DNA from: Haloferax marinum
Lineage (GTDB): Archaea > Halobacteriota > Halobacteria > Halobacteriales > Haloferacaceae
Length of the DNA stretch: 64,000 nt
Direction: 5' to 3'
Assembly (NCBI RefSeq): GCF_009674625.1
Contig: NZ_WKJQ01000001.1
Coordinates: forward strand, 496,001 to 560,000
Every line of letters begins with the position of its first letter. Within the stretch, counting starts at the first letter, position 1. Below the pieces are notes generated by a model. The model was given only the letters and a program-made list of their open reading frames with translations. It made no database searches and was not told the DNA's origin. The position numbers and the translations under genes were made by a program. Below, one piece after another: positions 17,938 through 27,046 of this stretch.

Positions 17938-20121
17938 ATGAGCGTCGAGGGGAACGAACTCGAGCGGACGCTCGGATTCGTCGAGGCGATGACGCTCGGC
18001 GGGGGGACGATGATCGGTGCGGGAATATTCATCCTCCCAGGTATCGCCGCTGAAACTGCTGGCCCCGCGAGTTCGGTCTCCTACGCCATCGCTGGCTTCG
18101 TCGCGCTGCTCGCGGCACTCTCGCTTTCCGAGCTAGCGACCGGGATGCCCATCGCTGGCGGGAGCTATCACTACGTCAACCGCGCGCTCGGCGGACTCTT
18201 TGGGGCCGTCGTCGGCTGGGGGATGTGGACGGGGCTGATGTTCGCGAGCGCGTTCTACATGATTGGCTTCGGGCAGTATCTCGTCGAACCGATTCCGTTC
18301 ATCGACGGACGGGTCTTCATCGTCGCCCTCGGACTCGTCGGGCTCGTCCTCCTCCTCGGGGTCAACTACTACGGCACCGAGGAGTCGAGCGCCTTCCAGA
18401 ACGTCACCATCGGAGTCGAGACTGCCATCATCCTCGTCTTCGTCGCGGTCGGCGTGTTCTTCATCGACCCTGGGAACCTCGAACCGTTCGCCCCCTTCGG
18501 TCCTGGTGGTGTCATCGCCACGACCGGTATCGTCTTCATCTCGTTCCTCGGCTTCGAAATCATCGCCACCGTCGCCGGCGAGATTAAGAATCCCAGTCGA
18601 ATCATCCCGCTGTCGATGATTCTCTCGGTGGTGCTGGTGACCATCCTCTACGTCCTCGTCATGCTCGTCAGCACTGGCGTGATTCCCTTCGAGTCGCTCG
18701 GTGACTCACCAATTCCGGTTTCGGACGTGGCCGTCACCTACCTCGGTCCAGCAGGGGTCGTCGCAATCGTCTTCGCCGCCATCATCGCGGCGATATCGAG
18801 CTCGAACTCCTCGATACTCGCAGCCTCGCGGGTCATCTACGCCATGGGCAGAGACGGGGTCGTGACCGACTGGTTCAACGTGAGCCACCCCCGGTTCTAC
18901 ACCCCCCATCGAGCCATCGCGGCTACTGGCGGCGTGACGGCACTGTTGATTCTCGTCGGCCTCGAAGTCGAGACTATCATCGCGCTGCTTGCAGAGGCAG
19001 CAAGCTTCAGTTTCCTCGTCGCCTACTCGCTCGTCCACGTCTCGCTCATCGTCTTCCGGCGGGCCGACCCGGACGGCTACGACCCCTCGTTTGCGCTCCC
19101 ACGACCGCTCTACCCGGCCGTCCCGATACTGGGAGTGGTGCTGTCGCTCCTCGTCGTCTCGCAGATGGCGACTGTCGTCGTGTTCATCGGGTCGGGCATC
19201 GTCGCCTTCGGGGTCGTCTGGTACGCGACCTACACACGGGGCCGCGTCGTGAGCGAAGGACTTCTCAGCGAGGCGATTCGGGGGAAACCCGCCGAGCCGT
19301 TCCGCGTGGTCGTTCCGGTGGCGAACCCGGCGACACAGCGCGGCCTCCTCCGTCTGGCCGCGGCCAGCGCACACGCCAACGAGGACCGGGGGACGCCCGA
19401 ACTCGTCGCGGTCAACGTCACGCCGGTCGCACACCCCTCGCCGCTGCAGAACGTCGAGGCCGACCGCTTCGAGCATCAGCGCGAACTTCTCGAGAGCGCC
19501 CACGACATCGCGGCCGAGATGGACGTCACCCTCCGGACCAGAACGGTCGTCGCTCCCGACGTCGGCGAGGCGATACTCGACGTGCTCGAAGAGGAGGACG
19601 CCGACGAGGCCATCCTCGGCTGGGATGGGTCGCTCGAACGCGACGGCCACGTCTTCGGCGCAACGGTCGACCCGGTGGTTCGGCACGCGAGCTGTGACGT
19701 CTCACTCGTGAACCTCAGAAACGAGACCATCGGGACGCCGGTGGCACTCATCGCCCCTGGCCACAATGCGCCGGTCGTCGCACACCAGGCGGTCGAATTC
19801 GCGACCGTCGACGGGACCGTCCCGACCCTGCTGAACGTCCAGTCCCCCCGAGGGAAAGGTGACTCGGACGCCGAAGAACGGGGGCGAGCGGTCGTCACTG
19901 ACGCCGCCGAGGCGGCAGGACTCGACCCCGACGAGTACGAGGTCCGGGTCGTCGTCGCCGACGATATCGGTCGGGCGGTCGTCGAAGCGACCAGTGAGTA
20001 CGACACCGTCTGCGTCGGTCTCTCGGGGCGGACCGAGGGGTCACGAATACCCTTCGGAACAGTCACCGAACGAGTCGTGCACGACGTCCCGAGTAACGTC
20101 GCCCTGATACGTGGCACGTGA
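17938..20121 (+). CDS. APC superfamily amino acid transporter with C-terminal USP-like domains
   Basis: This 727-aa protein joins about twelve transmembrane helices (residues 10-430) to a soluble tail of about 270 residues with two USP-like repeats. The first helix holds GGGTMIGAGIFILPG, the substrate-binding break of APC transporters, and GVIATTGIVFISFLGFEII marks helix 6. The tail shows FRVVVPVANPA and VALIAPGHNAPV strands of the Usp fold. It would import amino acids or polyamines, with the tail as a regulatory part. A GGAGG site 7 bases before ATG 17938 favours this start over one five codons upstream. Confidence 0.87.
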   Translation: MSVEGNELERTLGFVEAMTLGGGTMIGAGIFILPGIAAETAGPASSVSYAIAGFVALLAALSLSELATGMPIAGGSYHYVNRALGGLFGAVVGWGMWTGLMFASAFYMIGFGQYLVEPIPFIDGRVFIVALGLVGLVLLLGVNYYGTEESSAFQNVTIGVETAIILVFVAVGVFFIDPGNLEPFAPFGPGGVIATTGIVFISFLGFEIIATVAGEIKNPSRIIPLSMILSVVLVTILYVLVMLVSTGVIPFESLGDSPIPVSDVAVTYLGPAGVVAIVFAAIIAAISSSNSSILAASRVIYAMGRDGVVTDWFNVSHPRFYTPHRAIAATGGVTALLILVGLEVETIIALLAEAASFSFLVAYSLVHVSLIVFRRADPDGYDPSFALPRPLYPAVPILGVVLSLLVVSQMATVVVFIGSGIVAFGVVWYATYTRGRVVSEGLLSEAIRGKPAEPFRVVVPVANPATQRGLLRLAAASAHANEDRGTPELVAVNVTPVAHPSPLQNVEADRFEHQRELLESAHDIAAEMDVTLRTRTVVAPDVGEAILDVLEEEDADEAILGWDGSLERDGHVFGATVDPVVRHASCDVSLVNLRNETIGTPVALIAPGHNAPVVAHQAVEFATVDGTVPTLLNVQSPRGKGDSDAEERGRAVVTDAAEAAGLDPDEYEVRVVVADDIGRAVVEATSEYDTVCVGLSGRTEGSRIPFGTVTERVVHDVPSNVALIRGT

Positions 20122-20252
20122 GCGCCCCCCGACGCTCCACTGCCCGCTCTCAGCGGTCGCCCGGTGAAGAAGGGGCGGCCGCGCTACCTATTAATTGAAT
20201 GAGTTAACTGCTCGGTGGCTCTGCGAACTGAGTGGTCTGGGTTACGGAGGAG

Positions 20253-20570
20253 TCAGGAGTCGCGCCACTTGTGGCCACACTCGACGCAGGTGAACAGCCG
20301 AACCTCGTAGGAGCCGCCCGGCTTCGGCATCATCTGGTAGTGTGCCCGGTCGCTGTCGCAGTCCTCTGCGGGACAGGGCTCTTGCATCGTCTCGGTGGGG
20401 CCCTGAGTCGCGTCGGCCACGGCGGGTGCCCCGTCGTCTTGCTGTCCATCCTGGAGCGTCATCGCCGCTTCCGCTTTCGAGTCCCGTCGCTCTTCGTTCT
20501 CACAGGAGCGACACACCCACGTGTCGCCCTCCGTGTGCATCATCGAACCACACTCGTCACAGAACTGCAT
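20253..20570 (-). CDS. TFS-like RNA polymerase zinc-ribbon protein lacking the acidic tip
   Basis: This 105-aa protein has two zinc ribbons as in archaeal TFS / RPB9 / RPA12. The N-terminal ribbon is CDECG...CRSC (4-7, 21-24); the C-terminal ribbon is CPAEDC...CVECG near the end, closed by HKWRDS. In cleavage-active TFS the C-terminal hairpin carries an RSADEP-type acidic tip; here that position reads MMPKPGGSYEV, with no Asp-Glu pair. The protein may bind RNA polymerase without stimulating RNA cleavage. The linker (about 30-65) is acidic and low in structure. Start ATG 20570 is used because upstream codons read poorly. Confidence 0.78.
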   Translation of the reverse strand: MQFCDECGSMMHTEGDTWVCRSCENEERRDSKAEAAMTLQDGQQDDGAPAVADATQGPTETMQEPCPAEDCDSDRAHYQMMPKPGGSYEVRLFTCVECGHKWRDS

Positions 20571-20842
20571 GTTACATAGGAATACGAGATTGTCGGATAT
20601 ATCTGTTAATTTCCACTCCGTCGTGGATTCCACGCAACTGCTCAGGCTGACTGCCTCGACCATTTCTCTTCGCTCGCTTCGTGAGGACAGCGGCGTGCAA
20701 GACTTGCGCCCGCTATTCAGCACGGCCCTGCAAACTACCAGACACGGCCGATTTCGACAAAGGTAGAGTGTCCTCCTTCACAACCGCCCACGATTGCACC
20801 TATCTACAAACACTAAATGGGCGGACACCCGAGGGTCCGGTA

Positions 20843-22000
20843 ATGAACGGCAACGAATTCGGTCGCCTCTTTCGGGTGACCACCTACGGCGAGAGCCACG
20901 GCGACGCCATGGGTGCCACGATATCCGGGTGCCCCGCCGGTGTCGAACTCTCCGTCGAAGATATCCAGCACGAACTCGACCGACGAAAACCGGGCCAGTC
21001 GATGATTACGACGAGTCGCGGCGAACCCGACGCCGTCGTCGTCAACTCCGGGACCCAAGACGGCTACACGACGGGAACGCCCATCGGGATGGTCGTCCAG
21101 AACAAGGACGCTCGCTCCGGGAAGTACGAACCCTACGTGACCGCGCCCCGTCCGTCACACGGCGACTTCACCTACTCCGCGAAGTTCGGGACGCGCAACT
21201 GGGGTGGCGGTGGGCGGTCGTCCGCGCGCGAGACGGTGAACTGGGTCGCGGCCGGGGCCGTCGCCAAGCAGGTGCTCGAACAGAGTGAGTACGATATCGA
21301 GGTGAAAGCCCACGTCAACCAGATTGGCGACATCGAAGCGCCACCGGTCTCGTTCGACGAGATACTCGAACACAGCGAGGAAAACGACGTTCGGTGTGCC
21401 CACCCCGAGACGGCCGAGAAGATGCAGGAGGCAATCGAACAGTATCAGAAGGAAGGCGATTCCATCGGCGGGTCCATCTACTTCGAGGCACAGGGCGTCC
21501 CTCGTGGTCTCGGTGCGCCTCGGTTCGATTCCTTTTCGGCACGACTCGGACAGGCGATGATGGCCGTCCCGGCGGCGACCGCCTTCGAGTTCGGTCTCGG
21601 GCGAGAGGCCCGCGAGTGGACCGGGTCGGACCGCAACGAGAACTGGGAGTTCGACGAGGAGGGTGACCCGCGACCAGTCGGCAACAAACACGGCGGCATT
21701 CAGGGTGGCATCACCACTGGCCAACCAATCTACGGCGAGATGACGCTCCACGCACCGACGTCGATTCCGAAGAAACAGCGGACTGTCGACTGGGAGACGG
21801 GCGAGGAAAAGGAGATACAGGTCGTCGGCAGACACGACCCAGTGCTCCCCCCACGTGGTGTGCCAGTCGTCGAAGCGATGCTCTACTTGACTATCCTCGA
21901 CTTCATGCTGCTCGGGGGGCACATCAACGCCGACCGCCTCGACGGTGCGGTCGGTGAGTACGACACACAATACCACCCCTCGAGTCCACAAAACGAGTAA
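20843..22000 (+). CDS. aroC: Chorismate synthase
   Basis: This 385-aa protein starts at MNGNEFGRLF. Signature blocks are TTYGESHGDAMG near the N-terminus, RPSHGDFTYSAKFG and GGGRSSARET. It converts EPSP to chorismate using reduced FMN, the last shared step of aromatic synthesis, after AroA (13782). The reading frame upstream of this ATG is not protein-like, and the conserved N-terminus begins here. Confidence 0.95.
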   Translation: MNGNEFGRLFRVTTYGESHGDAMGATISGCPAGVELSVEDIQHELDRRKPGQSMITTSRGEPDAVVVNSGTQDGYTTGTPIGMVVQNKDARSGKYEPYVTAPRPSHGDFTYSAKFGTRNWGGGGRSSARETVNWVAAGAVAKQVLEQSEYDIEVKAHVNQIGDIEAPPVSFDEILEHSEENDVRCAHPETAEKMQEAIEQYQKEGDSIGGSIYFEAQGVPRGLGAPRFDSFSARLGQAMMAVPAATAFEFGLGREAREWTGSDRNENWEFDEEGDPRPVGNKHGGIQGGITTGQPIYGEMTLHAPTSIPKKQRTVDWETGEEKEIQVVGRHDPVLPPRGVPVVEAMLYLTILDFMLLGGHINADRLDGAVGEYDTQYHPSSPQNE

Positions 22001-22197
22001 AGTACTCGAAATAGAGTTATCACTCCGGAACGAACCGAGAGTGACTCTCCGTTCGTCCACTTTGTTCGCGGTTGCAGTGGGGTAATATAACAATATTAAT
22101 TCCTTCATTATCTTTCCTTGTCAATCCATAGCAAAGTCTTTAATCAAACCCACTCAATTTTTCAAATAGCGCCCCAGCGGGGCCGTGAGCTCAAATT
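22001..22197. promoter_or_regulatory. AT-rich promoter region of porAB
   Basis: This 197-base spacer is unusually AT-rich at 22075-22165. It holds several TATA candidates (for example TATAACAATATTAATTCC), and a short GCCCC-AGC-GGGGC hairpin just before the start. Which element drives porA cannot be settled by eye. Confidence 0.45.
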
Positions 22198-24093
22198 ATG
22201 ACTGACCACGAACTTATCTGGCGCATCGCAGGGGGTTCCGGTGACGGTATCGCCTCGACCAGCCAGAACTTCGCCAAAGCCCTGATGCGAGCGGGGCTAC
22301 ACGTTTTCACGCATCGACACTACCCGTCGCGCATCCGCGGTGGTCACACGTACACGGAAGTCCGCGTAAGTGCTGACCCAGTAAAGTCGCGCGGTGACGG
22401 ATACAACTTCCTCCTCGCCCTCGGTGACTCCTTCGCTCGGAACCCGAGTGAGGGTGCATACTACGGCAACGAGGAGATCAAGCCACTCTCCGAGAACCTC
22501 GACGAACTCAACGAAGGCGGTGTCATCGTCTACGACTCCGGTCTGCTCGACGCAGACGAAATCGAGAACTTCGACGAGCGTGTCGAGGAGAACGACTGGC
22601 ACGTCTTCGACATAAACCTCCGCGAAATCGCCCGTGAACACGGCCGCGAGGTCATGCGCAACACCGCCGGTGTTGCTGTCACCTGTGCCATCGCAGACAT
22701 CGAACCCGACGTCATCAAGAGCCTGATGTCGGACGCGATGCCGGAGAAGATTCTGGAACCGAACCTCACCGTCTTCGACGACGCCTACGAGATGGTCCAA
22801 GAGGAGTTCGACATCGCCGCTCCCGACATCTCGGTTCCTGAAGGAGAACACGACGAAGACCAGGTTCTCATCTCTGGCTCCGACGCCATCGCGTACGGTG
22901 CCATCGACGAAGGCTGTCGCTTCATCTCCGGGTACCCGATGACCCCGTGGACGGAAGTGTTCGTCATCATGTCGCAGAACCTCCCCGAACTCGGAGGCAT
23001 CTCCGAGCAGGTGGAAGACGAAATCGCTGCCGCCGCACTGGCGATGGGTGCGTCCCACGCCGGTGTCAAGGCGATGTCCGGTTCGTCTGGTGGTGGGTTC
23101 TCGCTCATGTCCGAGCCACTCGGTCTCGCAGAGATCACCGAGACGCCACTCGTCCTCGTCGAGGCCATGCGCGCCGGCCCATCGACGGGTATGCCGACGA
23201 AGCCCGAACAGTCCGACATGGAGCACGTCCTGTACACCTCGCAGGGTGACTCCCACCGCGTCGTCTTCGCGCCTGCGACCGCCGCAGAGGCGTACTACCA
23301 GACGCGCAAGGCGTTCAAGCTCGCCTACGACTACCAGATTCCGTCTATCGTCCTCTACGACCAGAAGCTCGGTGGCGAACTCACGAACGTCCCGGCATCG
23401 GTCTTCGACGAAGAGCCGAACGCGGACCTCGGTTCCGTCCTGACGGAAGAAGAACTCGTGGACGCACCTCACAGCGACGCAGGGACCTTCGAACGCTTCC
23501 GCCACGACACCGAAAACGGTGTCTCGCCGCGCTCGCTGCCCGGCCAGAAGGGCGGTCGCTACCTCGCGTCCGGTAACGAACACGAGCCGACCGGTCACAT
23601 CTCGGAGTCCCCCGAGAACCGCGTCACGCAGATGAACCGCCGCATGCAGAAAGTCGACTCCATCCGTGCGGAACTCGACGACGACAACGAGTTCAACACG
23701 GTCTATGGTCCGGAAGACGCCGAACTCGGCCTCATCACCTTCGGTAGCCAGCAGGGTACCGTCGAAGAGGCGGCCGACATCCTCAACGAGAACGGTCACT
23801 CGGTGAAGGTCCTCGGTGTCTCCGAACTGATGCCGTTCCCGAAAGAGCAGGTCAAATCGTTCCTCGAGAGCGTCGACGAAGCGCTCGTCGTCGAGATGAC
23901 GGCCTCGGCGCAGTTCCGTGGCCTCGTCCAGAAGGAACTCGGTGGCTACGGCGACACGATGTCGAGCCTCCTCAAGTACAACGGCAACCCGTTCGAGCCC
24001 GCCGACATCGTCGAGGGCTTCGAGACGGCGCTCCTCGAAGGCGAGGAGCTCCCAGACAACCGTACGAAGTTCGTCCCCAAGGTGGGTGAATAA
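22198..24093 (+). CDS. porA: 2-oxoacid:ferredoxin oxidoreductase alpha subunit, probably pyruvate-specific
   Basis: This 631-aa subunit fuses the gamma and alpha domains of the oxidoreductase. The N-terminal gamma domain begins WRIAGGSGDGIAS and contains HYPSRIRGGHTYTEV. The alpha domain begins near residue 215 (VLISGSDAIAYGAIDEG) and has GYPMTPWTEV and SGSSGGGFSLMSEPLG. With the beta subunit it oxidises a 2-oxoacid to acyl-CoA and passes electrons to ferredoxin. The 631 + 312 aa pairing matches the two-subunit haloarchaeal pyruvate enzyme better than the shorter 2-oxoglutarate pair, so porA is favoured over korA. Confidence 0.85.
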   Translation: MTDHELIWRIAGGSGDGIASTSQNFAKALMRAGLHVFTHRHYPSRIRGGHTYTEVRVSADPVKSRGDGYNFLLALGDSFARNPSEGAYYGNEEIKPLSENLDELNEGGVIVYDSGLLDADEIENFDERVEENDWHVFDINLREIAREHGREVMRNTAGVAVTCAIADIEPDVIKSLMSDAMPEKILEPNLTVFDDAYEMVQEEFDIAAPDISVPEGEHDEDQVLISGSDAIAYGAIDEGCRFISGYPMTPWTEVFVIMSQNLPELGGISEQVEDEIAAAALAMGASHAGVKAMSGSSGGGFSLMSEPLGLAEITETPLVLVEAMRAGPSTGMPTKPEQSDMEHVLYTSQGDSHRVVFAPATAAEAYYQTRKAFKLAYDYQIPSIVLYDQKLGGELTNVPASVFDEEPNADLGSVLTEEELVDAPHSDAGTFERFRHDTENGVSPRSLPGQKGGRYLASGNEHEPTGHISESPENRVTQMNRRMQKVDSIRAELDDDNEFNTVYGPEDAELGLITFGSQQGTVEEAADILNENGHSVKVLGVSELMPFPKEQVKSFLESVDEALVVEMTASAQFRGLVQKELGGYGDTMSSLLKYNGNPFEPADIVEGFETALLEGEELPDNRTKFVPKVGE

Positions 24094-24096
24094 ATC

Positions 24097-25035
24097 ATGA
24101 GTGCATTCAGCGCAATCGGTGAGGAAACGGAGAAAGACCAAAACGAGTTCACGCCCGGACTCGAACCCCAGCCGACGTGGTGTCCTGGCTGTGGTGACTT
24201 CGGTGTGCTCAAGGCTCTGAAGGGTGCGGCGGCCGAACTCGGCCTCTCGCCCGACGAGATGATGGTCACGACCGGTATCGGCTGTTCCGGGAAGCTCAAC
24301 AGCTACTTCGACGCCTACGGCTTCCACACCATCCACGGTCGTTCGCTCCCCATCGCCCGCGCCGCAAAGCTCGCCAACCCCGGCCTGACCGTCATCGCCG
24401 CCGGTGGTGACGGTGACGGCTACGGTATCGGTGGCAACCACTTCATGCACACCGCTCGTGAGAACCACGACATCACCTACATCGTGTTCAACAACGAGAT
24501 CTTCGGCCTGACGAAGGGGCAGACGTCCCCGACGTCGCCGATGGGTCACAAGTCGAAGACCCAGCCCCACGGCTCGGCCAAGACGCCGCTTCGTCCGCTC
24601 TCGCTCTCGCTGAACGCGGGTGCGTCGTACGTCGCGCGGACGGCCGCGGTCAACCCGAACCAGGCGAAAGACATCATCGTCGAAGCCATCCAGCACGACG
24701 GCTTCTCCCACGTCGACTTCCTGACGCAGTGCCCGACGTGGAACAAGGACGCACGTCAGTACGTCCCGTACATCGACATCAACGACTCCGACGACTACGA
24801 GTTCGACAAGACGAGTCGCGCCGAGGCGTCCGAGATGATGTTCGAGACGGAGAACGCACTTCACGAGGGTACCGTCCTCACCGGCCGGTACTACGTCGAC
24901 GAGTCCCGTCCGTCCTACCAGCAGGAGAAACAGCGCATCGGCGAGATGCCCGAAGAACCGCTCGCTGAGCGGTACTTCGACGACTCCTACGAGTGGGAAC
25001 GGTCCTACGACAAGTTCCTCGACAAGCACAAATAA
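24097..25035 (+). CDS. porB: 2-oxoacid:ferredoxin oxidoreductase beta subunit, probably pyruvate-specific
   Basis: This 312-aa subunit carries the thiamine diphosphate site. Cys residues for the single iron-sulfur cluster are in WCPGCGDFG and GIGCSGKLNSYF, with a further Cys in FLTQCPTWN. The diphosphate-binding GDGDGYGIGGNHF follows, with the Mg-binding NNEIFGLTKGQTSPTS. It starts three bases after porA ends, so the subunits are co-translated. No delta-type ferredoxin subunit lies nearby, as expected for haloarchaea. Confidence 0.88.
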   Translation: MSAFSAIGEETEKDQNEFTPGLEPQPTWCPGCGDFGVLKALKGAAAELGLSPDEMMVTTGIGCSGKLNSYFDAYGFHTIHGRSLPIARAAKLANPGLTVIAAGGDGDGYGIGGNHFMHTARENHDITYIVFNNEIFGLTKGQTSPTSPMGHKSKTQPHGSAKTPLRPLSLSLNAGASYVARTAAVNPNQAKDIIVEAIQHDGFSHVDFLTQCPTWNKDARQYVPYIDINDSDDYEFDKTSRAEASEMMFETENALHEGTVLTGRYYVDESRPSYQQEKQRIGEMPEEPLAERYFDDSYEWERSYDKFLDKHK

Positions 25036-25110
25036 CGCACACTGTCGCCGCGTCGAACGGTCGGTCACAGACCAGTTCGACGTGGAGGATATGCGTTTGC
25101 GGATTCGCAA

Positions 25111-25120
25111 GATATTTTTC
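25111..25120 (+). promoter_or_regulatory. TATA element for the Lrp-type gene at 25143
   Basis: GATATTTTTC lies 23-32 bases before ATG 25143, suggesting a leaderless transcript separate from porAB. Confidence 0.5.
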
Positions 25121-25142
25121 TCCCGTACAAAAACAAGCGGGC

Positions 25143-25571
25143 ATGGAAACCACGTCCACGGAGGGACGCATCCTCGCAGTCTTGGAAGAAGACGCGAAAG
25201 CGTCGTACGCCGAGATTGCAGACCGGGCGGGCGTGTCGAAGCCGACGGTTCGAAAGTACATCAGCAAACTCGAAGACGACGGCGTCATCATCGGCTACTC
25301 TGCAGACATCGACCCGAAGAAACTCGCTGGACAGTCGATTGCGATGGTCGGCATCGAATGCGCCAGTGAACGCTACGTGGAGGTCACACGTGCCCTCAAG
25401 GACCTCGGCGACGTCGAATCGCTCTACACCTCGTCTGGTGACCACATGCTGATGGCCGAGGTCCGCGCTGTCGACGGCGACTCGCTGGGTGACGTCATCT
25501 CTGACAAGATTCTCTCTATCGACGGCGTCGAGGCCGCCCACCCGTCGTTCTTGCAGGAACGACTGAAGTAG
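25143..25571 (+). CDS. Lrp/AsnC family transcriptional regulator
   Basis: This 142-aa protein has an N-terminal winged helix-turn-helix (ILAVLEEDAKASYAEIADRA, VSKPTVRKYISKLEDDG) and a C-terminal RAM/ACT-like ligand domain (about 65-140). It has its own promoter 100 bases after porB, and similar genes stand beside pyruvate oxidoreductase genes in haloarchaea, so control of porAB or amino acid metabolism is a fair inference. Confidence 0.88.
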   Translation: METTSTEGRILAVLEEDAKASYAEIADRAGVSKPTVRKYISKLEDDGVIIGYSADIDPKKLAGQSIAMVGIECASERYVEVTRALKDLGDVESLYTSSGDHMLMAEVRAVDGDSLGDVISDKILSIDGVEAAHPSFLQERLK

Positions 25572-25613
25572 CGAACGCTGTCCCACGCTGGTTTCGCGTC
25601 CACTTTCACCGTG

Positions 25614-25633
25614 GTACCTGAAGGTTCAGGTAC
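25614..25633. promoter_or_regulatory. Perfect 20-bp palindrome before dinB (operator candidate)
   Basis: GTACCTGAA-GG-TTCAGGTAC is a perfect 9 + 9 inverted repeat centred 32 bases before the dinB start, where the TATA element or transcription start would lie. Its size and place fit a dimeric repressor site. Confidence 0.6.
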
Positions 25634-25655
25634 GTCGCCCGTCTACCCTCACCTG

Positions 25656-26981
25656 ATGGCGGAGGAGACGCTCCCAGGGACTGAGACGGACGACGAACCC
25701 GACAGAATCGTCCTCCACGTGGACATGGACTGTTTCTACGCCTCCTGTGAGCGACTCCGCGAACCCGAACTCGTGGGCGAACCCGTCGTCGTCGGGATGG
25801 GCTACGAACCCGGCGAAGGCCACGGCGCCGTCGCAACCGCGAGTTACGAAGCACGAGAGTTCGGTGTCGGAAGTGCCCAACCGATATCGACGGCGTTGGA
25901 AAAACTGCCCCGGCGTGCAGACGTCGCCCCCGACGAGGACCCTGCTGGAACCGGGCACTATCGTACCGTCGATATCGACTTCTACAAATCCATCGCGAGC
26001 GAGGTCAAAGAGATTCTCCACGACTGCGCCGACGTCGTTCGTGAGGTGAGTATCGACGAGGCGTATCTCGACGTGACCGACCGAACCGCGTGGGACTTCG
26101 CGCCGTCTGGCGACCGGACGCTCGCAGAAGGCTACGCTCGGTACGTGAAACAGCGAATCGCCCGCGAGGTGGGTGTCACGGCGTCTATCGGCGTCGCACC
26201 GAACATGTCCACCGCGAAAATCGCCTCGGACTTCGACAAACCGAACGGCCTCGTCGTCGTCAGACCTGGCGAAGTTCAGTCGTTTCTCGCACCGATAGCT
26301 GTCGAAGAGATTCACGGTGTCGGCCCCGTCACGGCCCGCGAGTTGGCGTCTCTCGACATCGACACGGCAGGTGACCTCGCGGCGGCGGACCCGACCACGC
26401 TCGAATCCAACTTCGGGTCTCGTGGCCGCGAACTTCACGACCGAGCACGCGGAATCGACGACCGAGCGGTCACGCCGACGGGGCGGCCCAAGAGTCTCTC
26501 CAGAGAGTCGGCGTTGACCGACCCGACCGCAGAGATGGACGCGAAACGTGAAGTCGTCCGCGCACTCGCGGCAGACGTGGCCGACCGTGCGCAGTCGCGC
26601 GGGGCGATGTATCGGACTATCGGCATCAAAGTGGTCGTGCCGCCGTTCGACATCAACACTCGTGCCCGGTCACTTCCCGGTCCTGTCGACGACCCCGACC
26701 TCGTCGAGTCGGTCGCACTGGAACTACTCGACGCAGAGTTCGCAGACGAGCGAGTCCGTAAACTCGGTGTACGAGTCTCAAATCTCTCGTTTTCGGCAGC
26801 AGACCAGTCGCGTCTGGACGGGTGGGAGTCGACCGCCGACGCGTCGACTGGTCGTGACGACACAGCGACCGAAGCCGAGCAGTCTGGGTCGAACACAGAA
26901 CAGTCCGCGTCGAACGCAGAGCAGTCCGCGTCGAACGACGAGAAGCGCCTGGGGCAGTCGTCGCTCGTCGAGTTCGACTGA
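25656..26981 (+). CDS. dinB: DNA polymerase IV (Y-family translesion polymerase)
   Basis: This 441-aa Y-family polymerase has the palm motifs HVDMDCFYASCE near the start and EVSIDEAYLDVTD, a helix-hairpin-helix thumb (IHGVGPVTARELASL) and the little-finger domain. The tail holds three degenerate repeats of EQSxSNxE and ends in GQSSLVEFD, a good PCNA-interacting motif (QxxLxxF). It copies past damaged bases. Start MAEETLPG is preferred over an ATG 45 bases upstream, which would put the 20-bp palindrome inside the gene. Confidence 0.92.
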   Translation: MAEETLPGTETDDEPDRIVLHVDMDCFYASCERLREPELVGEPVVVGMGYEPGEGHGAVATASYEAREFGVGSAQPISTALEKLPRRADVAPDEDPAGTGHYRTVDIDFYKSIASEVKEILHDCADVVREVSIDEAYLDVTDRTAWDFAPSGDRTLAEGYARYVKQRIAREVGVTASIGVAPNMSTAKIASDFDKPNGLVVVRPGEVQSFLAPIAVEEIHGVGPVTARELASLDIDTAGDLAAADPTTLESNFGSRGRELHDRARGIDDRAVTPTGRPKSLSRESALTDPTAEMDAKREVVRALAADVADRAQSRGAMYRTIGIKVVVPPFDINTRARSLPGPVDDPDLVESVALELLDAEFADERVRKLGVRVSNLSFSAADQSRLDGWESTADASTGRDDTATEAEQSGSNTEQSASNAEQSASNDEKRLGQSSLVEFD

Positions 26982-27046
26982 GTTGCGCCGACGAACGTCG
27001 AAGAGAGGGGAGGAACTATGTCCCCCGACGCAGTCGTCCAGAACGG

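Noticed and set aside
22003..22018. TrmB-type site TACT-N7-GAGTT near porA
   Set aside because: The known pattern ends in GAGTA; this one ends in GAGTT and lies 180 bases from the start, so support is too weak.
22198..25035. Naming the pair korAB (2-oxoglutarate)
   Set aside because: The subunit lengths (631 and 312 aa) and the adjacent Lrp-type gene fit the pyruvate enzyme better, though substrate is not proven.
22297..25110. A 937-codon open frame antisense to porAB
   Set aside because: Its translation is a low-complexity mix of Val, Arg, Asp and Glu, as expected opposite GC-rich haloarchaeal genes, and porA and porB are certain.
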